Below, piece after piece: positions 1 to 8,079 of a stretch of 64,000 nt of DNA. Numbering within the stretch: position 1 is the first letter of the stretch; every line of letters begins with the position of its first letter. The stretch spans positions 1 to 64,000 of IMG/VR virus record IMGVR_UViG_3300034061_005432; one strand, given 5' to 3'. The position numbers and the translations under genes are program-made. This DNA is from a virus. A model generated the notes under the pieces. It was not told where the DNA came from. It did no database searches and worked only from the letters and a program-made list of their open reading frames with translations.

Positions 1-1
1 A

Positions 2-1063
2 AAGATTGACCCATATGAAACTGATTTTGATGGGTGTGATGGTACTGATTATTCAGACTATTATGAAGTAGGTTATGATGGTATAACTTTCACTTTCCAC
101 GATGGATTAGAAGAATACCTAAGATTTTTTTTCAAAGAAACTTATGGTGATGAAGGTTCAGATGCTTGGTATGAGGTAGGATATCTTGATTCTATGCGTA
201 GAGGTCAATGGGAATGGGATACTTGGGATAGAGCAAGTGAAGATTGGGATGAAGGTTATATACTAGAATCATTAAAAGGTGAACCTTTAAAATATTTATA
301 TGATATATTAGAAAAATACCAACCTCATTTATTAAATTCCTTTGAAGTAATTGATAATCACGTTAAGTGGAAAGATGGTAAAGAAACGGATAAAATAAAT
401 GATTTTATTGAATCTGTAAGTAGAAGGGCAAAGGACGATTTAATAGAAGCTTATGCATATGCAAATGATAGTGCAACAGATGCTGCAGTGCCAGGATATA
501 TTGATGATATATATTGTAATAGTTTATCTGTTATTGGTATTGAAAATCAATCAAAAAATTGTTATTGGAAATATTTTTTAAGTTGGGGTGATGCCATTAT
601 GTTATTTGTAAGATATGGAACTCCTGAAGATTGTTTGATGGATATAATGTTTAAAGCAATAGAAAAAGAAGTTACAAACCATGCTTCAGAATATTATGAA
701 ATTCAATATGAAGCTTGGGACAGAGGGGTATTTGATGAAGAAATTAATCGAAGAAGTATTAGAGTTTTAGAAAGTTTAATGGAAGAATTAGACGATATGG
801 TCGAAGAGGGTGGCGAAGAAAAAATGAAAAAATATTTTCAAATTTTAAACACACTAAATGAAAAAATAGGATTTAATACAAATAAAAAAATTCCAGGAAA
901 TTTTGAAATTAGAATATTTGATGTTGATAGTGACACTTTAATGGTTAATTATGGTTTACGTAAAGGAAACTCATGGGGAGAACCATTTAAAAAAGGGTCC
1001 GCCCCATTACGTCGTATCTTGGATATGTTGGAAACTCCACCGATTGTTCCTTATATTGATTAA
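2..1063 (+). CDS. 5'-truncated acidic protein of unknown function
   Basis: The reading frame is open from base 2 to the stop at 1061-1063, so the gene begins before the window. The ATG at 194 is in frame but internal, because the 64 codons before it continue the same acidic composition. The 353 visible residues are rich in Asp, Glu, Trp and Tyr, with a Trp-rich stretch (WEWDTWDRASEDWDEGY). I recognise no domain. The 3' end overlaps the convergent peptidase gene by 4 bp. It could be a virion or early protein; nothing decides. Confidence 0.6.
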   Translation, partial: KIDPYETDFDGCDGTDYSDYYEVGYDGITFTFHDGLEEYLRFFFKETYGDEGSDAWYEVGYLDSMRRGQWEWDTWDRASEDWDEGYILESLKGEPLKYLYDILEKYQPHLLNSFEVIDNHVKWKDGKETDKINDFIESVSRRAKDDLIEAYAYANDSATDAAVPGYIDDIYCNSLSVIGIENQSKNCYWKYFLSWGDAIMLFVRYGTPEDCLMDIMFKAIEKEVTNHASEYYEIQYEAWDRGVFDEEINRRSIRVLESLMEELDDMVEEGGEEKMKKYFQILNTLNEKIGFNTNKKIPGNFEIRIFDVDSDTLMVNYGLRKGNSWGEPFKKGSAPLRRILDMLETPPIVPYID

Positions 1064-2112
1064 TACTTTTTAATCAATCTTTCTTTAATAATTTCATAAA
1101 GACTTACTAAATCCTCATCGGGGATAAATAAAAATCCATCGTCATAAGCGTCACTTAATGTGATACCATCTTTTTCTTCATATGCGTCTATACTCCCTAA
1201 ACGATGAAAAGTTTCTTCAGGGTAATCAAAAACTTCTTCATCTAAATCTTCCACAAGTGAATTCATTATTAATTGAGGAGTATATTTGATAGGAGCATAT
1301 TCGTATGTGTATTTTTTAAGTCCCAATACTGCAACCATCTTCTTTCCTGCTTCAATCGCATTTTTTACATCGTCTAAGGATACAAACTCTTGAACTGAGT
1401 GCATATTGTAATAACCACAAGACATGTTAATGCAAGAAACATTGATTTTCTTTTTTAGTTGTGAAATGTCGGTGTAAGGGTGAGATTGAACTAACATTTC
1501 ATTACCAAAAGATTCCGTAATAACTTCTAATGTTTTTTCAAAGAACTCACTCTCCCTTTCAAACAAACGAACTCCCGAGCAAATCTCGGTAATTAAGTGA
1601 TTACCAGGTGCGTCATATTGAGTGATATAACCAACATTCTGTAAAAAGTTTTCATCACATTTTGATGAACCGTGACATCCTGTTTCTTCTGAAACAAAAA
1701 AACCAATTTTTACTTTGTCTAATTGTTTTAGTAACTCTAAACAAATAAAAATACCACACTTGTCATCACCACCAATACCTGTTGGGTTACCGTTAGTGTC
1801 ATAAGCCTTTAATACATCAACTGGTGTGTTGTCAAAGGATTTACCAAAAGTGTAAGGTCGAGCAAGTTTTTCTTCTTTAACTACTATTTTTTCAATCTTA
1901 CTGTGTACTGTATCTGTGTGAGCAATAAACATAGGGTAAAATTCACCTTCCTCTAACACACCTTTTGTCGCGTAGATGTTCATCATTACATCACGATAGA
2001 AAGTAACCCCTTCCATATCCCCCAACTCGTCACAAATAAACTCTACCATATCTTCTTCTTGATATGTCTTGCTTGGGACTGAAAGGAGCTCTTTAAATTT
2101 TTCTATGTTCAT
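1060..2112 (-). CDS. M20/M28/M42-like zinc aminopeptidase
   Basis: Predicted cocatalytic zinc exopeptidase of 350 residues. The metal-ligand pattern of the M20/M28 clan can be read in order: H65-T-D67 in an AHTDT motif, D116 in GGDDKCG, the catalytic base pair E142-E143 in SEETG, D167 and H238 in NMHSVQEF. Insertions such as a dimerisation lid are short. I place the start at the ATG at 2112 because the 8 codons upstream open with TTG, while this ATG follows an A-rich leader. It lies 45 bp downstream of clp on the same strand and is probably co-transcribed, so a joint role in host protein or peptide breakdown is plausible. The exact family (peptidase T-like or M42) is not certain. Confidence 0.75.
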   Translation of the reverse strand: MNIEKFKELLSVPSKTYQEEDMVEFICDELGDMEGVTFYRDVMMNIYATKGVLEEGEFYPMFIAHTDTVHSKIEKIVVKEEKLARPYTFGKSFDNTPVDVLKAYDTNGNPTGIGGDDKCGIFICLELLKQLDKVKIGFFVSEETGCHGSSKCDENFLQNVGYITQYDAPGNHLITEICSGVRLFERESEFFEKTLEVITESFGNEMLVQSHPYTDISQLKKKINVSCINMSCGYYNMHSVQEFVSLDDVKNAIEAGKKMVAVLGLKKYTYEYAPIKYTPQLIMNSLVEDLDEEVFDYPEETFHRLGSIDAYEEKDGITLSDAYDDGFLFIPDEDLVSLYEIIKERLIKKY

Positions 2113-2157
2113 TGCTGTTTTTTTACAAATGTACAAAAGTTTTTAACATTTGCAAAA

Positions 2158-4194
2158 TTATTTTTTTCTTTTAATTGGTTTTTTTATTTTAACATCAGTT
2201 TTCTTTTCCTTCTCGTTATAAGTAAGAACAAACTTTGATCCTTTTTCTGGGTTATCTGTAAGGATTTTTTCAGTGATTGCATCATCAATCCATTTCTGTA
2301 CGGTTCTTTTAAGTATTCTAGCCCCAAAACGAGTATCCATTCCGACTTCTATTAGATGTTTTTTTAGTGTCTCATCGACATCTACAGAAAACTCTAACTT
2401 AGAAATTCTTTCGTAGAATTTATTAAGTTCTAAATCAACAATTTTTAACAAATCCTCTTTATTAAGGTCTTTGAAATAAACTATATCATCAAATCTATTG
2501 ATAAACTCAGGCGGGAATTTTTTGAATAGCTCTTTTTCCAAAAGTGTTTTGATCTCATCGTCTTTTCTTTCAGTTTTTGCCGTTGTTGAAAAACCGACAC
2601 CCGTCCCAAAATCTTGTACAACCTTAGTTCCCACATTAGAAGTCATTAGAATAATACAATTTTTAAAATTTATTTTTCTCCCATGACCGTCTGTTAACAT
2701 ACCCTCATCCAACATCTGTAAAAAAACATTGAATATATCGGAATGTGCCTTTTCTATTTCATCTAATAGAATTACAGAGTATGGCTTGTTTTTGATTTTA
2801 TTCAAAAATGGTGAGCCCTCTTCAAACCCCACATAACCTGGTGATGTTCCCGTCAATTTGGATGTTGAAATTTTATCTGAAAACTCACTCATGTCTAAAC
2901 GGATTAAAGCGTCTTCACTGTTAAACATATGTTTTGCCAATTGTTTTGCGAGTTCTGTTTTCCCGACTCCCGAATTACCAATTAACAGACCACTGAAAAT
3001 AGGTTTTTTCGGATCGTTTAAACCAACTTTATTTCTCTGAATTGCCCTTGCTATTTTACTTACAGCATCATCCTGACCAATAACTTTTGTGTTCAAATTT
3101 TCTTTTAAAGAAATAAGTTGTTGTGTTTCATCTGTAGATATTTTATTCACAGGAATTTTTGTCATTAAAGAAACTACATCATAAACGACATCTTCAGTCA
3201 CTTCTCTTTTAAACATGTCACGATTCTTTTCGAATTTTTGTTTCTCATTTTCTAATTCGGCAAGAACTTTTCTTTCTTTGTCTCGTAAATTAGCCGCCTC
3301 CTCATACTTTTGTTTGTTGATGACATCTAACTTTTCTTCTTTGATTTTCAAAGCTTCTTTTTTCAAGTCCTCAATAATTTCAGGAAGTTTTACTTCCACT
3401 TGAGATCTTGCCCCAACCTCATCAATAATATCAAATGCCTTATCTGGAAATTCACGATCAGTAATATATCTATCGGCTAACTCCACACAAAGTTTCATAA
3501 TATCATCACTATAAATTACTTTGTGGTAATTTTCATAACTTTCTTTGGATTGTTGAAGAATTAGTAATGTTTCTTCTTTTGTTGATGCGTCAACAATAAC
3601 TTTTTGGAATCTTCTTTCTAATGCCCCATCCTTCTCAATATTTTTTCTGTATTCGTCTAAAGTTGTCGCCCCAATACATTGAAGTTCCCCTCTTGAAAGT
3701 GCGGGTTTAAATATGTTTGACGCATCCATAGAACCTGATGAATTACCAGCACCAATCATAGTATGTATTTCATCAATAAAAATTATAATATCGGGATTTC
3801 CATATAATTCTTCCATTATAACCTTCATCCTCTCTTCAAACTGACCTCTATATTTTGTCCCTGCCACAACTGATGTCATATCTAACGATACTATTCTTTT
3901 GTTTGCTAAATTTTGAGGACAATCACCTTCAAAAATCTTTTTTGCAAGTCCCTCAACAATTGCAGTTTTACCACAACCCGGTTCCCCTAAAATAATTGGA
4001 TTGTTTTTCTTTCTCCTTGATAAAATTTGAGCAATCCTATTGATCTCGTTTTCTCTCCCTATCACAGGGTCCAACTTCCCTTCTTCTGCCGCCTTAATTA
4101 GATCTCTTGAGAAATTATCTAATACGGGGGTTTTTGAGGAACTATCTTTAGGTTTGTTTTTTGGTTTTTCGTTTTCGTCTACGGATTCTATCAT
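2158..4194 (-). CDS. clpC-like: ClpC-like AAA+ ATPase lacking the N-terminal domain
   Basis: Two-AAA+ Hsp100 unfoldase of 678 residues. AAA1 has Walker A GEPGCGKT (K76; the family usually has Val where this has Cys) and Walker B FIDEIHT (D141-E142). A short middle region carries a UVR-like helix ([13 protein letters not shown]). AAA2 has Walker A GNSGVGKT (near 411), Walker [10 protein letters not shown] and the sensor region MTSNVG. The roughly 150-residue Clp_N domain is absent: AAA1 starts after only about 25 residues. A VGF tripeptide at 533-535 occupies the place of the ClpP-docking loop of ClpC/ClpA, so coupling to host ClpP is possible. ClpB-type disaggregases lack this loop. Its promoter is of host type, suggesting early expression. 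Confidence 0.85.
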   Translation of the reverse strand: MIESVDENEKPKNKPKDSSSKTPVLDNFSRDLIKAAEEGKLDPVIGRENEINRIAQILSRRKKNNPIILGEPGCGKTAIVEGLAKKIFEGDCPQNLANKRIVSLDMTSVVAGTKYRGQFEERMKVIMEELYGNPDIIIFIDEIHTMIGAGNSSGSMDASNIFKPALSRGELQCIGATTLDEYRKNIEKDGALERRFQKVIVDASTKEETLLILQQSKESYENYHKVIYSDDIMKLCVELADRYITDREFPDKAFDIIDEVGARSQVEVKLPEIIEDLKKEALKIKEEKLDVINKQKYEEAANLRDKERKVLAELENEKQKFEKNRDMFKREVTEDVVYDVVSLMTKIPVNKISTDETQQLISLKENLNTKVIGQDDAVSKIARAIQRNKVGLNDPKKPIFSGLLIGNSGVGKTELAKQLAKHMFNSEDALIRLDMSEFSDKISTSKLTGTSPGYVGFEEGSPFLNKIKNKPYSVILLDEIEKAHSDIFNVFLQMLDEGMLTDGHGRKINFKNCIILMTSNVGTKVVQDFGTGVGFSTTAKTERKDDEIKTLLEKELFKKFPPEFINRFDDIVYFKDLNKEDLLKIVDLELNKFYERISKLEFSVDVDETLKKHLIEVGMDTRFGARILKRTVQKWIDDAITEKILTDNPEKGSKFVLTYNEKEKKTDVKIKKPIKRKK

Positions 4195-4210
4195 AACTTC
4201 TAATTTGACT

Positions 4211-4241
4211 CAAAATTAAACATAAGTTAAATAATAATCAA
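4211..4241 (-). promoter_or_regulatory. Bacteroidetes-type sigma-A promoter for clp
   Basis: On the minus strand TAATTTTG (4218-4211) matches the Bacteroidetes -7 consensus TAnnTTTG, with a TTG (4241-4239) 20 nt upstream in the -33 position. It lies 16 nt before the clp ATG. The phage TATTTATA motif is absent on this side, although it is present for the divergent gene. Inferred from consensus only. Confidence 0.4.
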
Positions 4242-4255
4242 TTGCCAATCTGTAG

Positions 4256-4263
4256 TATTTATA
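4256..4263 (+). promoter_or_regulatory. late-promoter motif TATTTATA
   Basis: TATTTATA ends 3 nt before the ATG at 4267 (TATTTATAgttATG). First gene of the plus-strand block. A start site 5-7 nt past the motif would give an essentially leaderless mRNA. Confidence 0.6.
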
Positions 4264-4266
4264 GTT

Positions 4267-4581
4267 ATGAAAGCTTGGAGAAAATTCGTGGATACTTTGG
4301 AATTGACAAAAGATTTAGAACAGAATTATTTTGACATGAGAAAAATATTTCAAAGAGAAGGGTGGACACAAGAAGAGTTGGCAAGTCCAAGATACTTCCC
4401 CCAAGACTTATTAAAATTGCACTCCGAATTCCAACCAAAAATGCGTGAGATTTTTCAAACAATTAAGGATTATGGTTTTGATGTTGACAGAGACGAAGTT
4501 CATTATTATATTATGGATAAACTTAGTCATATAGATGACATAACCCCATTAAGAGAACCAGATGGCAATAAAAAGAACTGA
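4267..4581 (+). CDS. conserved-looking small protein, unknown function
   Basis: 104 residues, mostly helical, charged, no membrane segment or signal peptide. No family recognised. It opens the plus-strand block behind a TATTTATA motif 3 nt before its ATG, and its last 20 bp overlap the start of the KTSC gene, which implies translational coupling. Expression is therefore predicted to be late. Confidence 0.6.
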   Translation: MKAWRKFVDTLELTKDLEQNYFDMRKIFQREGWTQEELASPRYFPQDLLKLHSEFQPKMREIFQTIKDYGFDVDRDEVHYYIMDKLSHIDDITPLREPDGNKKN

Positions 4582-4810
4582 CATAGAAGGCACAAGAATT
4601 GTTTGTGAAATCGAATCTTCTAACTTGGTAAAAACCGAGTATGATACAGAATCAAAAAAGTTAATAACTACATTTAAAAACGGTTTAAGATATGAATATG
4701 AAGATGTTCCGCACAACATCTTTGCTCAATTTAGATTGTCAGAATCCCAAGGAAAATTTTTCAATTCTCAAATATCAAGAACATTCAAATATAAAAAATT
4801 AGATAATTAA
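4562..4810 (+). CDS. KTSC domain protein
   Basis: 82 residues matching the KTSC domain (named for its C-terminal K-T-S-C signature in some members): a strand-rich first half, then GLRYEYEDVPHNIFAQFRLS followed by SQGKFFNSQI. These are the family's conserved positions (G-x-x-Y-x-Y-x-x-V-P and S-x-G-x-x-x-N). KTSC proteins are common in phages and bacteria, sometimes beside RNA or lysyl-tRNA synthetase genes, and their role is not established. It overlaps the previous gene by 20 bp. Confidence 0.75.
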   Translation: MAIKRTDIEGTRIVCEIESSNLVKTEYDTESKKLITTFKNGLRYEYEDVPHNIFAQFRLSESQGKFFNSQISRTFKYKKLDN

Positions 4811-4820
4811 TTTTTTATCA

Positions 4821-4828
4821 TATTTATA
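4821..4828 (+). promoter_or_regulatory. late-promoter motif TATTTATA
   Basis: TATTTATA ends 3 nt before the ATG at 4832 (TATTTATAtgtATG), the same geometry as at 4256. Confidence 0.6.
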
Positions 4829-4831
4829 TGT

Positions 4832-5605
4832 ATGGCATCCGATAAAAAAATTATTGATAGTTTATACCTACAAAATGAGTTAAACCCAAAAATTTGGTAT
4901 TTCCCAAAAGAAAAATACATGGGAGATTCTGAGGGACAAGAAGAAAAACTTAAATCTGAAATCAGAGATCGTTTATTAAAAATCGCAAATATTTTTATAG
5001 ATTATTTGGATGTTGATTTATATGTTGAAGATGTAGTCTTAATCGGATCATTAACAGGATATAATTGGTCGGAATTTTCTGATTTCGACTTACACATCAT
5101 TTACAACATAGATAAATTAGATGGAGATGTTGAATTATACAAAGAACTTTTTAGACTTAAAAAAACTGTATTCAACGCAAAACACGATATCAAAATAAAA
5201 GGATATGAAGTAGAGGTTTATGCCCAAGCATCTACTGACCCCGAAGAGAGTGCGGGGTCCTACTCTATCTTAAGTGACAGGTGGGTAAGGTACCCCAACA
5301 AAGAAGAATTTTCAATAGATGAAAAGGTCTTAAAGGACAAGGTTGATCAATGGGAAACAATAATTGACGGTGTAATAGAAAATGCCGAAGATGAAAGTTT
5401 GGAGGATGGTTTGAATCTTTTGAAGAAATATCGAGAAAAGTTGAGGAAGTATAGAACTTGCGGACTTAAAAAAGAGGGTGAATTTTCTTATGAGAATTTA
5501 GTGTTTAAATACCTAAGAAGAAATGGGTACTTATCCAAATTAGAAGATTTCAAAAATACATTATCGGATAAAAAATTGTCCTTAGAGCAAGAAAAATCTG
5601 AATAA
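4832..5605 (+). CDS. nucleotidyltransferase-fold protein
   Basis: 257 residues. A polymerase-beta-type nucleotidyltransferase signature is visible: GSLTGYNWSEFSDFDLHII gives the G-S motif followed by the two metal-binding Asp of S-D-x-D. A third acidic position lies in the strand KGYEVEVYAQ. This fold transfers nucleotides to RNA, protein or small molecules. The substrate cannot be told from sequence, and antitoxin-like MNT proteins share the same motifs. The C-terminal third is helical and charged. It has its own late motif directly upstream, so it is probably made with virion proteins. Confidence 0.65.
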   Translation: MASDKKIIDSLYLQNELNPKIWYFPKEKYMGDSEGQEEKLKSEIRDRLLKIANIFIDYLDVDLYVEDVVLIGSLTGYNWSEFSDFDLHIIYNIDKLDGDVELYKELFRLKKTVFNAKHDIKIKGYEVEVYAQASTDPEESAGSYSILSDRWVRYPNKEEFSIDEKVLKDKVDQWETIIDGVIENAEDESLEDGLNLLKKYREKLRKYRTCGLKKEGEFSYENLVFKYLRRNGYLSKLEDFKNTLSDKKLSLEQEKSE

Positions 5606-5629
5606 TGTAAAAATTACCAATTAACAATA

Positions 5630-5637
5630 TATTTATA
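5630..5637 (+). promoter_or_regulatory. late-promoter motif TATTTATA
   Basis: TATTTATA lies 13 nt before the ATG at 5651, in the sequence aTATTTATAtagaaaaattact. It probably drives the colinear block 5651-11713, including terminase and portal, which have no closer copy. Confidence 0.6.
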
Positions 5638-5650
5638 TAGAAAAATTACT

Positions 5651-5851
5651 ATGTCTACAACTGCATGTACATCTTATTATACTACTACCGTAGTTGGTTA
5701 TCTTCCGGCTTCTGGAACTACAGTAGGTACTATTGTGACTTTCAATACTCCGAAACCTGTATGGAACGATACGGTTAAAAATGAGGCGAGTGTTGTTTCT
5801 TTACAATGTAATGGAGTTGCCTTGGGCGGATTTAATGGACTAAACAATTAA
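5651..5851 (+). CDS. small Thr/Val-rich protein, possibly virion-associated
   Basis: 66 residues, rich in Thr, Val and Gly with two Cys (C6 and C53) and no charged tail, which suggests a small beta-structured protein. Family not recognised. It sits directly behind a late motif and 14 bp ahead of a repeat-rich acidic protein gene, so a minor capsid or decoration role is possible but unproved. Confidence 0.5.
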   Translation: MSTTACTSYYTTTVVGYLPASGTTVGTIVTFNTPKPVWNDTVKNEASVVSLQCNGVALGGFNGLNN

Positions 5852-5865
5852 AAACAAATATAAAA

Positions 5866-7158
5866 ATGGGAGATTTAAGACCTCTTGGTAGTGAGAAATT
5901 AGAAGGTGTTGAAAAATTAAGAAGAATTATGGAGATTGCTCGTTATAACGAAGCACCTAAAACTGAAACTAATCCACTTTCCACAACTAACTATACTATT
6001 ACTTTGGCTGATGGTATGACTTATGGTATTGTTAAAGAAAAAACAGGATACATCCTCAAAAAAGGTTTGAACGAGTCTGAAATGGACTATAACGAACCTA
6101 TGAAACAAAGGAAATATTATAGATCATATTCTGAAGCGATGAAAAAACTTAATCTTGTCGCTGCCGAAGTCAACAGGGTAACTGGAAACGAATTTGAAAT
6201 TCCTCTTATTGGTGAACAAGAGGCAAAAAAAAAATATGTTTTAAGAACTCCTAAACCTAAATCTGAAGAAATGCCAGCACCGGAACCTGCAATGGAACCG
6301 GCACCAATGCCTTCCCCATCACCTGAACCACCAGCGGATGCTCCTATGGGATCTGAAATGGGTGGAGAAGAACCAATGGGTATGGAACCTGAAATGGGTG
6401 GAGAAGAACCAATGGGTATGGAACCGGAAATGGGTGGAGAAGAACCCGTAGATGGTGAAGAGCCAATGGGTATGGAACCTGAAATGGGTGGAGAAGACGA
6501 TGGTGACGAAGAACCACAAGGACCAGCAGGTTTGAAATCAATTCAAAGACTAACAGGTAAATTAAGTCAAAAAATTAGAGCTTTTGATAAAGATCAAGGA
6601 CTAGATTCTCAAGATATTAAGTATGTAATTAATTCTATAATATCTGCAATGGATTTAGATAGTTTAGATGAAGACGATAAAGAAGATATACTTTCTAAAT
6701 TCGACGAATCTGATGAATATGGTGCTGAAGGTGAGGGTGAGTTTGACTTGTCAGGAGAAGAAGACTTCGATATGGGAATGGAACCTGAAATGCCAGAACC
6801 GATGGACGGCGAAGAGCCGATGGGAATGGAACCTGAAATGTCTGAACCTGTAGAAACATACACTTTCAAAGAATCTGTAGAAAGTGTTTTATCAAACTAT
6901 TTTATTATTAATGAAGATGAAAAAAAAGGTTTAGAAAAAAAATCAAAAAAAGATTTTATAAAATCTAAAATTAATAAAATAGATACATTGAGGGATTTGA
7001 GAAAATTAAGTGAAAACAACACTCAATACAAAGTTAGTTTGGAATTGATAGAGGAAAATAAAGGAACCAAATTCATTGGTAAAACCAATAAGTCCAACTT
7101 AGTTTTTATTAAAGAAGGTAAACAAATTAAAGTAACACCAACAGGATCGATTATATGA
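5866..7158 (+). CDS. acidic repeat protein of the head module
   Basis: 430 residues in three parts: a globular N-terminal region (1-130), a Pro/Glu/Met-rich acidic linker with tandem 12-residue units of type GGEEPMGMEPEM (about 155-215, again near 300-325), and a basic C-terminal domain (about 335-430). Acidic low-complexity cores of this kind recall prohead core or internal proteins of T4-like phages, but I cannot assign a homologue. It precedes terminase and portal in one operon and overlaps the next gene by 4 bp (ATGA). The antisense frames over the repeats are also open and should not be read as genes. Confidence 0.5.
   Translation: MGDLRPLGSEKLEGVEKLRRIMEIARYNEAPKTETNPLSTTNYTITLADGMTYGIVKEKTGYILKKGLNESEMDYNEPMKQRKYYRSYSEAMKKLNLVAAEVNRVTGNEFEIPLIGEQEAKKKYVLRTPKPKSEEMPAPEPAMEPAPMPSPSPEPPADAPMGSEMGGEEPMGMEPEMGGEEPMGMEPEMGGEEPVDGEEPMGMEPEMGGEDDGDEEPQGPAGLKSIQRLTGKLSQKIRAFDKDQGLDSQDIKYVINSIISAMDLDSLDEDDKEDILSKFDESDEYGAEGEGEFDLSGEEDFDMGMEPEMPEPMDGEEPMGMEPEMSEPVETYTFKESVESVLSNYFIINEDEKKGLEKKSKKDFIKSKINKIDTLRDLRKLSENNTQYKVSLELIEENKGTKFIGKTNKSNLVFIKEGKQIKVTPTGSII
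6355..6490 (+). repeat. 36-bp tandem repeat encoding GGEEPMGMEPEM units
   Basis: Units begin at 6355, 6391 and 6427, the third carrying an 18-bp insertion, and a partial unit begins at 6481. A diverged cluster recurs near 6766-6840 in the same gene. All are in frame, so length changes keep the protein intact. Confidence 0.85.
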
Positions 7159-7574
7159 ATTTGATTTATGTAAATGAGCTAGGACCTAATTACAAAGGTG
7201 ATAACATTTACGAATTTATATTTTCGGATATTAATGATGTGTGGGGTGAAGATTGGGATGCAACACCATCAGGTGGAAAACCACTCCCCCCTCAAATAGA
7301 ATTTATAAAAAAGGTTGGGGTTTTAAGAAACTCAGAAATAGAATTAGAACTGATACAACAGTCTGATTATTTTGGAGTATATGATGCAGTAGATGGTGTT
7401 ATTGGGTTAGCTTGGGAAAAATCTGATTCTGACTCAGTTACATTCAACAAGTATAAAAGATTAGTTTTTCACTTTGGTGAAACAGACGAATCTGTAGAAA
7501 ACAAACTTTACGAAAGAGATGTCGTATTAAAATGGGAAAAAAATTTAGTCAAAGATGAAACACATGAATCCTAA
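7155..7574 (+). CDS. hypothetical protein of the head module
   Basis: 139 residues, acidic, mixed alpha/beta, no recognised domain. Its ATG overlaps the preceding stop (ATGA), and its own end overlaps the next gene by 20 bp, so it is embedded in a translationally coupled run leading to the terminase gene. The regular pattern of hydrophobic strands (YEFIFSDINDVW and RLVFHFGE) suggests a folded domain and not linker material. Confidence 0.55.
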   Translation: MNLIYVNELGPNYKGDNIYEFIFSDINDVWGEDWDATPSGGKPLPPQIEFIKKVGVLRNSEIELELIQQSDYFGVYDAVDGVIGLAWEKSDSDSVTFNKYKRLVFHFGETDESVENKLYERDVVLKWEKNLVKDETHES

Positions 7575-8073
7575 ATTAGTTAAACTTTTACATGAAGGTT
7601 TTTCTATGAATACATTAGAAAAACTAAACGAAAACCAGTTAAATGTTCTTTTTAAAAGAATAAATGAGCAAAAAGGTAAGGTAACAGTTTCTTCAGATAA
7701 GTTGGGGACTGTCGATCTTAAAAAAATGACAGACTCAGGTGTTGATGTTGAGGTTAAAGAAGAGGAGACTGAAGTAAAGGAGAAGTCAGTTTCCCAACAA
7801 CAACAAAAAATAATGGGATTGGCACTTTCAGTGAAAAAAGGAGATACTGCAAAATCTAAAGTTTCTAAAGAAGTAAAGAAAATGGCTAAAGACATGACTT
7901 ACAAAGAATTAGAAGACTTTGCATCGACTAAAAGAAAAGGGTTACCCAAGAAAAAAGAAACGGACGAAGAAGTTAAAAATCTTGAAGAGGGTATTCTTAG
8001 AATATTACAAAATCATTTACCTCCACATACCACAAAAGGTGAACTTCTCGATGTAATTCGTAGAAGAAATTAA
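7555..8073 (+). CDS. DUF3008-domain protein, candidate packaged protein
   Basis: 172 residues. The second half matches the DUF3008 pattern: QQQQKIMGLALSVKKGD, then KVSKEVKKMAKDMTYKELED and FASTKRKGLP, compared with the family's Q-x-x-x-x-x-A-L-S-x-K-G ... F-A-x-T-K-x-K-G-L-P. Function unknown. The N-terminus LVKLLHE followed by G fits the T4 prohead-protease cleavage consensus (I/L-x-E before A/S/G), as in capsid-targeting leaders. The gene is just upstream of terminase. An alternative ATG lies three codons downstream (7564). Confidence 0.65.
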   Translation: MKHMNPKLVKLLHEGFSMNTLEKLNENQLNVLFKRINEQKGKVTVSSDKLGTVDLKKMTDSGVDVEVKEEETEVKEKSVSQQQQKIMGLALSVKKGDTAKSKVSKEVKKMAKDMTYKELEDFASTKRKGLPKKKETDEEVKNLEEGILRILQNHLPPHTTKGELLDVIRRRN

Positions 8074-8079
8074 AAATGA

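Noticed and set aside
6319-6869. Long antisense open frames opposite the acidic repeats
   Set aside because: They arise because the repeats lack stop codons in other frames. The translations are low-complexity and lie fully inside a well-supported gene.
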